This document shows positions 8,137 to 16,613 of a DNA stretch of 64,000 nt, piece by piece. Origin of the DNA: Bradyrhizobium yuanmingense (lineage in GTDB: Bacteria > Pseudomonadota > Alphaproteobacteria > Rhizobiales > Xanthobacteraceae); contig NZ_FMAE01000007.1 of the NCBI RefSeq assembly GCF_900094575.1, positions 310,001 to 374,000 of the forward strand, given 5' to 3'. Position 1 is the stretch's first letter; the number at the start of each line of letters is the position of its first letter. The notes beneath the pieces are model-generated. The model saw only the letters and a program-made list of their open reading frames with translations, did not search any database and was not told where the DNA came from. A program made the translations under genes and the position numbers.

Positions 8137-9723
8137 ATGAGAAACTTCCATTTCCCCGGCAGGTCCACGGTCCACGCCACCAACGCGATGGTGGCGACCT
8201 CGCATCCGCAGGCCTCGCTCGCCGCGATCGAGGTGCTGCGCGAGGGCGGCACCGCGGTGGACGCGGCGGTTGCCGGCTCGGCCCTGCTCGGCGTGATCGA
8301 GCCGCAATCGACCGGCATCGGCGGTGATTGCTTTGCGCTGATCCAGCCGCGGGGCGAGGGCAAGATCGTCGCCTATAACGGCTCCGGCCGCGCGCCAAAG
8401 GCGGCGAATGCCGACTGGTATCTCGAACGCAAGATCAATTCCGTGCCGCTCACCTCGGCGCATGCGGTCTCGATCCCTGGCGTGATCGATGCCTTCGCGA
8501 CCGTCTTGCGCGATCACGGCAAGTTCGGTTTCGACCGGCTGCTCCAGCCCGCGATCAAGGCGGCCGAGGAGGGCTACGTCGTCGCGCCCCGCATTGCCTT
8601 CGATTGGAAGAACCAGTTCGAGAAGCTGAAGAACGGTACCAACACCGTGCGCTATTTGTTGCCGGGCGGCCAGCCGCCGGTCGCCGGGGACGTCATTCGC
8701 CAGGCCGAGCTCGGCAAGACGCTGCGCGCGATCGCCAGGGACGGCCGCGACGCGTTCTACAAGGGCGAGATCGCGGAGGACATGGTCGAGACCCTCAGGG
8801 GCATCGGGGGCCTGCACACGCTCGACGATTTCGCCGCGCACACGACCGAAGTGACCACGCCGATCGGCACCATGTACAAGGGCTATGACGTCTGGCAGTG
8901 CCCGCCGAACGGCCCGGGCGTCACCGCGCTGTTGATGCTCAACATCCTGTCGCGGTTCGATCTGACCAAGTACGCGCCCGTGAGCGTCGAGCGCTTCCAT
9001 CTCGAAGCGGAAGCGGCGCGCATCGCCTACATGAACCGCGAGATGCATGTCGCCTCTCCCGAGCACATGAAGATCAACGTCGCCGAGATGCTCGAGAAGG
9101 GCTTTGCCGACGAGTACATCAGCAAGATCCGCCTGGACGGCATGCTCGACCTGCCGAACGTCGCGCCGCCGATGAATCCCTCGACCATCTACATCACGGT
9201 CGTGGACAAGGACCGCAACGTCTGCTCGTTCATCAATTCGGTTGCGCATTCCTTCGGCTCGGCGATCGTCTCGAACAAGACCGGTGTCCTGTTCCAGAAC
9301 CGCGCCGGCGGCTTCCGAATCCAGCCGGGCCATCCCAATTGCATCGAAGGCGGCAAGCGCCCGCTGCACACGATCATGCCGGGCCTGCTCACCAAGGGCG
9401 GCCGTTCCACGATGTCGTTCGCGGTCATGGGCGGCCAGTACCAGCCGACGGGCCAGACTCATCTCCTGACCAACATTCTCGACTACGGCTGCGACGTGCA
9501 GGAGGCGATCGATATGCCGCGGGGCCTGCACTACGAGGGCCAGTATCAGCTCGAGGACAGCGTGCCGGCGGCCGTCGTCGAGGGCCTGAAGAAGCTCGGC
9601 CACAAGACCACCAGCGTGGTCGGCCCGCTCGGCGGCGCCCAGGCGATCTGGATCGATTGGGACAAGGGTACGCTCACCGGCGGCTCCGATCCGCGCAAGG
9701 ACGGCTGCGCGCTGGGTTATTGA
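8137..9723 (+). CDS. Gamma-glutamyltransferase family protein, cytoplasmic
   Basis: A 528-aa Ntn-hydrolase of the GGT family. The nucleophile is likely Thr350 in PSTIYITVVD, where self-cleavage would give large and small chains; glycine-rich STGIGGD and MGGQYQPTGQ motifs are also present. No signal peptide is visible, unlike secreted glutathione-cleaving GGTs, and the usual T-T-H at the cleavage site is T-I-Y. It may therefore be a GGT-like acylase or amidase with another substrate. The start at 8137 was chosen because the upstream in-frame stretch has no family similarity. Confidence 0.85.
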   Translation: MRNFHFPGRSTVHATNAMVATSHPQASLAAIEVLREGGTAVDAAVAGSALLGVIEPQSTGIGGDCFALIQPRGEGKIVAYNGSGRAPKAANADWYLERKINSVPLTSAHAVSIPGVIDAFATVLRDHGKFGFDRLLQPAIKAAEEGYVVAPRIAFDWKNQFEKLKNGTNTVRYLLPGGQPPVAGDVIRQAELGKTLRAIARDGRDAFYKGEIAEDMVETLRGIGGLHTLDDFAAHTTEVTTPIGTMYKGYDVWQCPPNGPGVTALLMLNILSRFDLTKYAPVSVERFHLEAEAARIAYMNREMHVASPEHMKINVAEMLEKGFADEYISKIRLDGMLDLPNVAPPMNPSTIYITVVDKDRNVCSFINSVAHSFGSAIVSNKTGVLFQNRAGGFRIQPGHPNCIEGGKRPLHTIMPGLLTKGGRSTMSFAVMGGQYQPTGQTHLLTNILDYGCDVQEAIDMPRGLHYEGQYQLEDSVPAAVVEGLKKLGHKTTSVVGPLGGAQAIWIDWDKGTLTGGSDPRKDGCALGY

Positions 9724-9765
9724 TCGCCGGCGCAGTTCCCCACGCGAGATCAGGAAAAGTTTACG

Positions 9766-9797
9766 AAGGGCGGCGCGGCATTTGCTGCGCCGCCCTT
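9766..9797 (+). terminator. Terminator-like hairpin after the GGT gene
   Basis: Fifteen-base arms, AAGGGCGGCGCGGCA and TGCTGCGCCGCCCTT, pair with a single G-T wobble over a tiny loop. Only a short pyrimidine tract follows, so termination strength is uncertain. Confidence 0.5.
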
Positions 9798-9890
9798 CTC
9801 TCATCCGGAACTGCGCCCATTGCTCCAGGTTAAGGGGCGATGAGCGGTGCAGGCGTGCGCTGCTTTGCAGATCAGCGGCGGAGGCCTGCC

Positions 9891-10505
9891 ATGCCCGACA
9901 AACCAGGTTCCAGATCATCCGGATTCGACCGACGCGCCTTCCTGGCCGGCGCGGCGGGCGGCGCGCTGATCCCGCTGACGGCGCGCGCGGCGTCGGAGGA
10001 TGCCCGGGCGCCGGCCGCGCAGGATCCGGCGCTTCCCGTCGAGGTCACGCTGAACGTCAACGGCAAGGACAAGCGCCTGAGCATCGATGCGCGCACCACG
10101 GTGCTCGATGCCTTGCGCGAACATCTCAAGCTCACCGGCAGCAAGAAGGGCTGCGATCACGGCCAGTGCGGCGCCTGCACGGTGCTGATCGACGATCGCC
10201 GTGTGCTGTCGTGCCTGACGCTGGCACTCGCCGCCGAGGGACAGGAGATCACGACCATCGAAGGCCTCGCCACTGACGACCGCCTGCATCCGATGCAGCA
10301 GGCCTTCATCGACAACGATGCGTTCCAGTGCGGCTATTGCACGCCCGGCCAGATCATGTCGGCGATCGCGTGCGTGAAGGAGGGCCATGCCGGCAGCGAG
10401 GCCGACATCCGCGAACATATGAGCGGCAACATCTGCCGCTGCGCAGCCTATCCCAACATTGTCGCCGCCGTGAAGCAGGCCGCGCCCGAGATCATGAAAG
10501 GTTAG
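9891..10505 (+). CDS. paoA: Aldehyde oxidoreductase [2Fe-2S] subunit with Tat signal
   Basis: A 204-aa iron-sulfur subunit of a periplasmic xanthine-oxidase-family aldehyde dehydrogenase (PaoABC/YagTSR type). A twin-arginine signal is visible (FDRRAFLAG, residues 12-20, then a hydrophobic stretch and ARA). The first cluster has Cys88, 93, 96 and 108; the second has Cys146, 149, 181 and 183. GGAGG 6 nt before ATG 9891 selects this start over the ATG at 9840. It is first in a three-gene operon, and its Tat signal probably carries the assembled complex across the membrane. Confidence 0.92.
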   Translation: MPDKPGSRSSGFDRRAFLAGAAGGALIPLTARAASEDARAPAAQDPALPVEVTLNVNGKDKRLSIDARTTVLDALREHLKLTGSKKGCDHGQCGACTVLIDDRRVLSCLTLALAAEGQEITTIEGLATDDRLHPMQQAFIDNDAFQCGYCTPGQIMSAIACVKEGHAGSEADIREHMSGNICRCAAYPNIVAAVKQAAPEIMKG

Positions 10506-10509
10506 GCGC

Positions 10510-11526
10510 ATGCGACCGTTTTCGTATCAGAGAGCATCAGACCCCGACATGGCCGTGCAGGCGCTCGGCGTCGCCGCAGCTGCAAACAATCCGCTGACGA
10601 AGGCGGCGGCGCAGCCGCTTGCCGGCGGCACCACCCTGATCGATCTGATGAAGCTCGACGTGATGCGACCCACCGCGATCGTCGACATCAATCCGCTGGC
10701 CCCCGCCTGGTCGGCGATCGCGCCAGGCGGCGACGGCTTGCGCCTCGGCGCGCTCGCCAAGATGTCCGACGTCGCCGCGCACGCCGAGATCCAGCGCAGC
10801 TATCCCGTGATCGCGGATTCGCTGAAGCTCGCCGCGAGCGCCCAGCTGCGCAACATGGCAACGCTCGGCGGCAACGTGATGCAGCGGACGCGCTGCAACT
10901 ACTTCCGCGATGTCTCCTATGAGAACTGCAACAAGCGCAATCCAGGCTCCGGCTGTGCCGCAATGGACGGCGTTAACCGCATGCATGCGGTGCTCGGGAC
11001 CTCCGATCAGTGCATCGCGACGTATCCTGGCGATTTCGCGCAGGCGCTGATCGCGCTCGATGCCATGGTCGAGATCACCGGCAAGGCCGGTACGCGCAGC
11101 ATGCCGTTCGCGCAGCTTCACAGGGCACCAGGCAGCACCCCCGACATCGAGACTGCGCTTCAGCCCGGCGAGCTGATCTCGGCGTTCTCGATCTCCGGCC
11201 GCTGGCCACGCTCCGTGTATTTGAAGGCCCGCGACCGGCAATCCTACGAATTCGCGCTGTCGTCAGCCGCGATCGCGCTCGACGTCCAGGACGGCGCGAT
11301 CCGGGACGCCCGCGTCGCGCTTGGCGGCGTCGCCACTGTGCCGTGGCGGGCGCGTGAGGCCGAGGCGCTGTTGAAGGGACAGAGGTTCGACGAAGCTCTG
11401 GCACAGCGCGTCGCCGATGCAGCTTTCGCAGACGCCCGCGGGCGCCGGCACAACAGCTTCAAGATTGCGCTCGGCAAGCGTATCGTGGCACGCGCGCTCC
11501 AGCAGGCCGTAACGATGGAGATCTGA
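10510..11526 (+). CDS. paoB: Aldehyde oxidoreductase FAD-binding subunit
   Basis: This 338-aa subunit carries the FAD-binding fold of molybdenum hydroxylase medium subunits (PLAGGTTLIDLMKL and the RNMATLGGNVMQ strand-turn). It also has the extra cysteine insert of PaoB-type proteins (Cys129, 140, 149 and 168), which in the E. coli enzyme binds a [4Fe-4S] cluster. It has no signal peptide of its own, as expected if exported with PaoA. It starts 4 bp after paoA and ends 2 bp before paoC. Confidence 0.92.
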   Translation: MRPFSYQRASDPDMAVQALGVAAAANNPLTKAAAQPLAGGTTLIDLMKLDVMRPTAIVDINPLAPAWSAIAPGGDGLRLGALAKMSDVAAHAEIQRSYPVIADSLKLAASAQLRNMATLGGNVMQRTRCNYFRDVSYENCNKRNPGSGCAAMDGVNRMHAVLGTSDQCIATYPGDFAQALIALDAMVEITGKAGTRSMPFAQLHRAPGSTPDIETALQPGELISAFSISGRWPRSVYLKARDRQSYEFALSSAAIALDVQDGAIRDARVALGGVATVPWRAREAEALLKGQRFDEALAQRVADAAFADARGRRHNSFKIALGKRIVARALQQAVTMEI

Positions 11527-11528
11527 CC

Positions 11529-13820
11529 ATGACCGCTGCAGCTCCCGGGCCAAGGACGAATATGGGGCAGCCCGTGCCGCGCTATGATGCGGCCGCCAAG
11601 GTGACGGGGCGGGCGACCTATGCCTCGGACATGCCGCTGGACAATCCAGCCTACGCGTTCCTGGTCACCAGCGCCATCGCCAAGGGCCGCATCGACCGCT
11701 TCGACCTCGACGATGCCAAGCGCGTCCGCGGCGTGATCGACATCGTCACGCACGAGAACGCCCCGAAGCTGAAGGAGTCGAAACTGTACAGCAATGGCGG
11801 CTATGCCGGCACCACGATCCAGCCGTTGAAATCGGCCGAGATCGCCCATGACGGCCAGATCATCGCCGTGGTGGTGGCGGAGAGTTACGAGGCCGCGCGC
11901 GAAGCGGCCAACCGCGTCAAGGTCAGCTATAGCGCTGCTGCGCCCACCGCGACTTTCGATTCGCCGGGGACGACGACGGCCGCCGCGAAAGGACAAAACT
12001 CGCAGTTCAAGGAAGACCCGAAGGTCGGGGATTTCGCCAAGGCGTTCGACGCGGCCGAGGTCAAGCTGACCGCCTCCTACGAGACGCCGACGCAGCATCA
12101 CAATCCGCTGGAGCTGTTCACGACCAGCTGCACCTGGATGGGCGACAATCTCGTCATCTACGAGGGCAGCCAGTATGTCCATGGCCTGAAGCACGGCGTG
12201 GCCGAGCAGCTCGGCATCGACGCCGACAAGGTGCGCGTGGTCAATCCCTATGTCGGCGGCGGATTCGGCTCGCGAGGTTCGATGACACCGCGCACCGCCA
12301 TCATCGCCGCCATGGCCAGGCGCCTGAACCGTCCGATCAAGCTGGTCCCGACCCGCGACCAGGGCTTCACCATTACCACTCATCGAGCCGAGACCCGTCA
12401 CGAGATCAAGCTTGGTGCGAGCCGCGACGGCAGGCTGGTCGCCTTGAGGCATGAGGGGGCCGAAGTCTCCTCGCGCCCCGACGCCTATTGCGTCGGCGGC
12501 ACCAAGACCACCACGCGGCTCTATGCCTGCCCGAACGTGGACAGCCTGGTCTCGATTGTGCGTGCCGATCGCAACACGCCCGGCTTCATGCGCTCGCCCC
12601 CCGAGGTGCCGTATCTGTTCGCGCTGGAGAGCGCGCTGGACGAGCTCGCGGTGAAACTGAACATGGATCCAGTCGAGCTTCGCCGCATCAACGACGCCAC
12701 CAGGGATCCCATCGATGGCAAGCCCTACACGTCGCGATCGCTCATGGCGTGCTTCGACGAAGCCGCCAAGGCGTTCGGCTGGTCGCAGCGCTCGCCACAG
12801 CCGAAATCGATATCCGACGGCGACTGGTTGATCGGCTACGGCTGCGCCGCCACGTGCTATCCGACGCTGGCGGGACCGTCCGCCGCGCGCGTACGTCTGC
12901 AGCGCGACGGCCGCACGCGGGTCGAGATCGCCGGCCATGAGATCGGCACCGGCGCCTACACCGTCATCGCCCAGACTGCGGCCGAGCGGCTCGGCGTGCC
13001 CCTTGAGAAGGTGGCGGTCTTCATGGGCGATAGCGACCTGCCGCCCGCGCCGGTTGCCGGCGGCTCCAATTCCACTGCCAGCACCTGCTCGGCCGTGATG
13101 ATGGTGTGCGACCAGATCCGACAGCGCCTGTTCAAGGCGCTGATGCCCAGCGACAGCCTTGCCGACAAGGCCAAGGAGACCGTCGGCATCAGCCCGGCAC
13201 CCTCGACCCAGGCCGCCAAGAGCGATCGCTCGCTCGATATCGAGAAGGCGTTCGATGCGCTCGGCGTCGGCGTGGTCGAAGAATATGGCGAGTGGAAGCC
13301 GGAGGGCGCGCCGCTGGATTCCTTCAGGGCCATGCACAGCGGGCAGGTCCGGCTGGTCGGCGGCCATCAAATGAAGGACCAGATCGCCTATGCGTTCGGC
13401 GCCGAGTTTGTCGAGGTCCGCATCAACCGCTTCACGCACGAGATTCGCTGCCCCCGTCTGGTCGGCGCGTTCGCGGGAGGCAGGATCATGAATCCGCGCA
13501 CCGCGCGCAGTCAGCTCATGGGTGGCCTGATCTGGGGCATGTCCTCGGCGTTGCTCGAGGCCACCGAGATCGACGAGCGCAATGCGCGCTACGTCAACGA
13601 CAATCTTGCCGATTACCTCGTGCCCGTGAATGCCGATGTGCCCGGTGTCGAGGTCATTCTGCTCTCCGAGGAGGATGATCGCATCAACCCCGTCGGCGTG
13701 AAAGGCCTCGGCGAGCTTGGCAATGTCGGCACCAATGCTGCGATCTGCAATGCGATCTACCATGCAACGGGACAGCGTATCCGCAAGCTGCCGGTCCGGC
13801 TCGAAGATATCGAGCTCTAA
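11529..13820 (+). CDS. paoC: Aldehyde oxidoreductase molybdenum-cofactor subunit
   Basis: A 763-aa large subunit that binds molybdopterin and oxidises aldehydes to acids. Typical motifs include VGGGFGSRG, GFMRSPPEVP (active-site Arg of PaoC-type enzymes) and the C-terminal GLGELGNVG, whose Glu729 is the base of the family. Family members detoxify aromatic aldehydes in the periplasm; the exact substrate here is unknown. No XdhC-like maturation factor (paoD) follows, as it does in E. coli. Confidence 0.92.
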   Translation: MTAAAPGPRTNMGQPVPRYDAAAKVTGRATYASDMPLDNPAYAFLVTSAIAKGRIDRFDLDDAKRVRGVIDIVTHENAPKLKESKLYSNGGYAGTTIQPLKSAEIAHDGQIIAVVVAESYEAAREAANRVKVSYSAAAPTATFDSPGTTTAAAKGQNSQFKEDPKVGDFAKAFDAAEVKLTASYETPTQHHNPLELFTTSCTWMGDNLVIYEGSQYVHGLKHGVAEQLGIDADKVRVVNPYVGGGFGSRGSMTPRTAIIAAMARRLNRPIKLVPTRDQGFTITTHRAETRHEIKLGASRDGRLVALRHEGAEVSSRPDAYCVGGTKTTTRLYACPNVDSLVSIVRADRNTPGFMRSPPEVPYLFALESALDELAVKLNMDPVELRRINDATRDPIDGKPYTSRSLMACFDEAAKAFGWSQRSPQPKSISDGDWLIGYGCAATCYPTLAGPSAARVRLQRDGRTRVEIAGHEIGTGAYTVIAQTAAERLGVPLEKVAVFMGDSDLPPAPVAGGSNSTASTCSAVMMVCDQIRQRLFKALMPSDSLADKAKETVGISPAPSTQAAKSDRSLDIEKAFDALGVGVVEEYGEWKPEGAPLDSFRAMHSGQVRLVGGHQMKDQIAYAFGAEFVEVRINRFTHEIRCPRLVGAFAGGRIMNPRTARSQLMGGLIWGMSSALLEATEIDERNARYVNDNLADYLVPVNADVPGVEVILLSEEDDRINPVGVKGLGELGNVGTNAAICNAIYHATGQRIRKLPVRLEDIEL

Positions 13821-13882
13821 AGGGGGTGGAAACGGCGACCGCCTTGGGTTAGACACCTCCCGCCTCAAACGGAAGGTGTTTT

Positions 13883-14347
13883 ATGCAGCGTTTCCAGCGC
13901 GCGCTCCTCGCCCTGATGTCGGCACTCGCGATCACCGTGATCGCCAACGTGTCGCATTTCGTTTCCACAACGGCCTCGGCCCAGACCGCAGGAAAGACCA
14001 TGACCACAGCTTCAGGCTTGCAGATCATCGACTCCACCGTCGGCACCGGCGCCTCGCCGCAGCCCGGCCAGATCTGCGTGATGCACTACACCGGCTGGCT
14101 CTATGAGAACGGCCAGAAGGGCAAGAAATTCGACAGCTCCGTCGATCGCAAGGAGCCGTTCGAGTTTCCGATCGGCAAGGGCCGCGTCATCGCCGGCTGG
14201 GACGAGGGCGTTGCCTCGATGAAGGTCGGCGGCAAGCGCACGCTGATCATCCCGCCGCAGCTCGGCTACGGCGCCCGCGGTGCCGGCGGCGTGATACCGC
14301 CGAATGCGACGCTGATGTTCGACGTGGAATTGCTCGCGGTGAAATAA
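13883..14347 (+). CDS. Exported FKBP-type peptidyl-prolyl isomerase
   Basis: A 154-aa protein with a signal peptide (about residues 1-34, ending ASAQ) and one FKBP domain. The domain shows VMHYTGWLYENG, KKFDSS, FPIGKGRVIAGWDEG and IPPQLGYGARGAGGVIPPNATLMFDVEL, shortened here, which are the standard drug- and proline-binding elements. It should catalyse proline isomerisation during folding of exported proteins. GGAAGG lies upstream of the start. It begins 62 bp after paoC and is probably separate. Confidence 0.93.
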   Translation: MQRFQRALLALMSALAITVIANVSHFVSTTASAQTAGKTMTTASGLQIIDSTVGTGASPQPGQICVMHYTGWLYENGQKGKKFDSSVDRKEPFEFPIGKGRVIAGWDEGVASMKVGGKRTLIIPPQLGYGARGAGGVIPPNATLMFDVELLAVK

Positions 14348-14353
14348 CTGACG

Positions 14354-14442
14354 TCGTCACGCCCGGGCTCGTCCCGGGCATCCACGATCTTCGTGCCGCG
14401 CGGTCAAGACGTGGATGGCCGGGTCAAGCCCGGCCATGACGG
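14354..14442. repeat. Intergenic palindromic repeat, family A copy 2
   Basis: Same arms as at 3421-3508: GCCCGGGCTCGTCCCGGGCATCC near the left end and GGATGGCCGGGTCAAGCCCG near the right, bounded by GTCAC and ATGAC. It sits 6 bp after the FKBP stop codon. Confidence 0.88.
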
Positions 14443-14460
14443 ATGAAATCGATACAAGCA

Positions 14461-14488
14461 AAAGACCGGCCTTAGGGCCGGTCTTTTC
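14461..14488. terminator. Bidirectional intrinsic terminator
   Basis: AAAAGACCGGCC, TTAG loop, GGCCGGTCTTTT: a perfect stem with A and T tracts on the two sides. It can end transcripts of both the FKBP gene (+) and the CsbD-like gene (-). Confidence 0.85.
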
Positions 14489-14507
14489 ACTTTCAATCTT
14501 ACGCGCG

Positions 14508-14726
14508 TCACTCCGCCGCGCGGCGAGCCGCAGCGGCGGCGCGATCCATCGCATCCTTCGCGGCGTCCTTGGCATCGCCCATGGCCTGCTGGCCCTTGCC
14601 CTTCACTTCCTGCACCACGCCTTCGCCTTTCATCCGATCGGATCCGGTGGCTTCACCGACGCCCTGCTTGGCCTTGCCGATCGCCTCGTTGGCGGTGCCC
14701 TTGATCTTGTCGGTCGTGCTGCCCAT
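14508..14726 (-). CDS. CsbD-like stress protein
   Basis: A 72-aa hydrophilic CsbD-family protein: MGSTTDKIKGTANEAIGKAKQ is the family signature (given here in part as DKIKGTANEAIGKAKQG), followed by an Ala/Lys-rich helix. Members are general-stress proteins of unknown mechanism, often very abundant. AAAGGAG lies 6-7 nt upstream of ATG 14726; the open frame further upstream lacks similarity. It shares a terminator with the FKBP gene. Confidence 0.88.
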   Translation of the reverse strand: MGSTTDKIKGTANEAIGKAKQGVGEATGSDRMKGEGVVQEVKGKGQQAMGDAKDAAKDAMDRAAAAARRAAE

Positions 14727-14854
14727 GGAAATCTCCTTTCGATTTGCTTGGGATGACAACGCTGGGCGGCTATGAGGGTTCCGATTTTGGCATGGCTTGC
14801 GGCTGCGGCTTTGGGTTAGTTTGCCGCGCACGGAACCAACAGAAAGCAAGTCCC

Positions 14855-15373
14855 ATGACCGGCCCTGACCATTCGCATTCCCACCATGACCATGGTCATC
14901 ATCATGATGACCGCTGGAAACATGACGGCGTGCGGGTCATTCCCGGCAATCAGCTCGATACCAACGTGCCGTCGACAGCGGGCATGGACCGTGCGGCCGC
15001 GATCAATTTCGCCCGCGTCGGCGCCCAGAAATTGTGGGCGGGCACCGTCAGCATCAAGCCGGATGCCAAGACCGGCGCGCATCACCACGGCCATCTCGAA
15101 AGCGTCATCTATGTCGTGAAGGGCAAGGCGCGCATGCGCTGGGGCGAGAGCCTGCAATTCACCGCGGAAGCCGGCCCCGGCGACTTCATTTTCGTCCCGC
15201 CCTACGTGCCGCACCAGGAGATCAACGCCAGCCCCGACGAGGTGCTGGAATGCGTGCTGGTGCGCAGCGACGGCGAGGCGGTCGCCATCAACCTCGACAT
15301 TGAGCCGGTCGAGAAGCCCGAGACGGTGCTGTGGATCGACCCGGTGCACCGGGATCCCAACGAGAAGAAGTAA
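14855..15373 (+). CDS. Cupin domain protein with His-rich N-terminus
   Basis: A 172-aa single-domain cupin. Motif 1 is visible as GAHHHGHLESVIYVVKG and motif 2 as PGDFIFVPPYVPHQE, giving the usual His/Glu metal ligands. Eight histidines lie within residues 6-17, which suggests an additional metal-binding tail. The start ATG 14855 was chosen because it begins the His-rich segment; its ribosome site is weak. The reaction is unknown: cupins include dioxygenases, isomerases and binding proteins. Confidence 0.82.
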   Translation: MTGPDHSHSHHDHGHHHDDRWKHDGVRVIPGNQLDTNVPSTAGMDRAAAINFARVGAQKLWAGTVSIKPDAKTGAHHHGHLESVIYVVKGKARMRWGESLQFTAEAGPGDFIFVPPYVPHQEINASPDEVLECVLVRSDGEAVAINLDIEPVEKPETVLWIDPVHRDPNEKK

Positions 15374-15501
15374 GTCCCTTCAGGGCGCGGAGAGCGGCGC
15401 GACAGGGCCCCGCAGCCGGGGTCCGAAAAATTTGTCGGAAGTCATGTCGGATGGCGGCCTGGCCATCCGTCCTTGGCCAGAACCCCGCCAAGGAGCGTCC
15501 G

Positions 15502-15930
15502 ATGCCCAAGATGATCTTCGTCAACCTGCCGGTGACCGACCTCAAGCGCGCGGCCGCCTTCTATGAGGCGGTCGGCGCGGTCAAGAACCCGCAATTCAGC
15601 GACGAGACCGCGAGCTGCATGGTCTTTTCCGAGACCATTTTCGCCATGCTGCTGACCCACGACAAATTCCGCCAGTTCACGCCCAAGCCGATCGCGGACG
15701 CCAGGACCTCGAACCAAGCGTTGTTCTGCCTGTCCGCGGACAGCCGCAGCGAGGTCGATGACATCGTTGGCAGGGCGGAGGCTGCAGGAGGCGTTGCCGA
15801 TCCCAGCCCGAAGGACGAATACGGCTTCATGTACGGCCGCAGCTTCGAGGATCCGGACGGCCACATGTGGGGCGTGAACTGGATGGATCTTTCCGCCGCC
15901 CCTCTGCAGCCCGACCTGGCGAACGCCTGA
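15502..15930 (+). CDS. VOC family (glyoxalase-like) protein
   Basis: A 142-aa protein of the vicinal oxygen chelate fold, with the beta-alpha-beta pattern starting FVNLPVTDLKRAAAFYEAVG and ending FEDPDGHMWGVNWMD. AAGGAG precedes ATG 15502 by 7 nt. Proteins of this type range from dioxygenases and glyoxalases to resistance proteins; no substrate can be assigned. It is followed 35 bp later by another VOC gene and may share its transcript. Confidence 0.87.
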   Translation: MPKMIFVNLPVTDLKRAAAFYEAVGAVKNPQFSDETASCMVFSETIFAMLLTHDKFRQFTPKPIADARTSNQALFCLSADSRSEVDDIVGRAEAAGGVADPSPKDEYGFMYGRSFEDPDGHMWGVNWMDLSAAPLQPDLANA

Positions 15931-15965
15931 GCAGAAACCGGTAGACCTCAAGAGGAGCATTCACC

Positions 15966-16454
15966 ATGTCCAAGCTCGTGCCCTGCATGTGGTTTAACGG
16001 CGATGCCGAGGACGCTGCAAAATTCTACGTCTCGCTGGTCCCGAATTCGGCGATCACGCACGTTCAGCGCAACGTTGCGGACGGCCCGTCCGGCAAGGAA
16101 GGCTCCGTGCTCGTCGTCGAGTTCACCGTCGCCGGACAGAAGCTGGTCGCGCTCAATGGCGGCATGAAGATGGAATACACCCACGCCATCTCGCTGATGA
16201 TCCATTGCGACGACCAGGCAGAGGTCGACAGCGTCTGGAACGCGTTCCTCGCCCATGGCGGCAAGGCGGAGCAGTGCGGCTGGTTGAGGGATCGCTGGGG
16301 CGTGGCCTGGCAGATCGTGCCAAAGGCGATGTTCGAGTTCCTGTCGAGCCCGGACAAGGCCGCAGCCGCGCGCGCGATGCAGGCGATGATGAAGATGGTC
16401 AAGCTGGACGTCGAGGTGCTGCGGCGCGCGTTCGAGGGCAAGTCGGCGGCGTGA
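15966..16454 (+). CDS. PhnB-like VOC family protein
   Basis: A 162-aa protein of the PhnB/3-demethylubiquinone-methyltransferase-like VOC group. It opens with VPCMWFNGDAEDAAKFYVSL and has the typical CGWLRDRWGVAWQIVP segment. The C-terminal helix is rich in Met and Lys (MQAMMKMVKLD). GAGGAG precedes the start. The group is widespread and mostly uncharacterised despite old methyltransferase annotations. Confidence 0.88.
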   Translation: MSKLVPCMWFNGDAEDAAKFYVSLVPNSAITHVQRNVADGPSGKEGSVLVVEFTVAGQKLVALNGGMKMEYTHAISLMIHCDDQAEVDSVWNAFLAHGGKAEQCGWLRDRWGVAWQIVPKAMFEFLSSPDKAAAARAMQAMMKMVKLDVEVLRRAFEGKSAA

Positions 16455-16481
16455 GGGCGGGTCGCTCTCGCCACATACTCA

Positions 16482-16586
16482 CTGTCATCGCCCGGCTTGA
16501 CCGGGCGATCCAGTACTCCGAGACGGCAGTGATTAAACCGATGGGCCGCGGCGTACTGAATGCCCCGGTCAAGCCGGGCATGACAG
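16482..16586. repeat. Intergenic palindromic repeat, family B copy 1
   Basis: Bounded by CTGTCAT and ATGACAG, with arms CGCCCGGCTTGACCGGGCGA and GCCCCGGTCAAGCCGGGC around a central part with CAGTACTCC and GCGTACTG. A related copy lies at 48714-48835. It falls between the convergent PhnB-like and beta-barrel genes. Confidence 0.88.
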
Positions 16587-16613
16587 CGGAATGTGAGGCG
16601 GGATTCTCGCCGG

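Noticed and set aside
11244..13868. 874-codon open frame antisense to paoC
   Set aside because: It covers the whole paoC gene on the other strand; its translation is low-complexity Arg/Ala/Asp-rich with no domain. The sense frame has all molybdoenzyme motifs.
14354..14442. Second terminator for the FKBP gene
   Set aside because: The palindrome can fold, but it has no T-run and recurs at other loci as a repeat; the true terminator is at 14461-14488.
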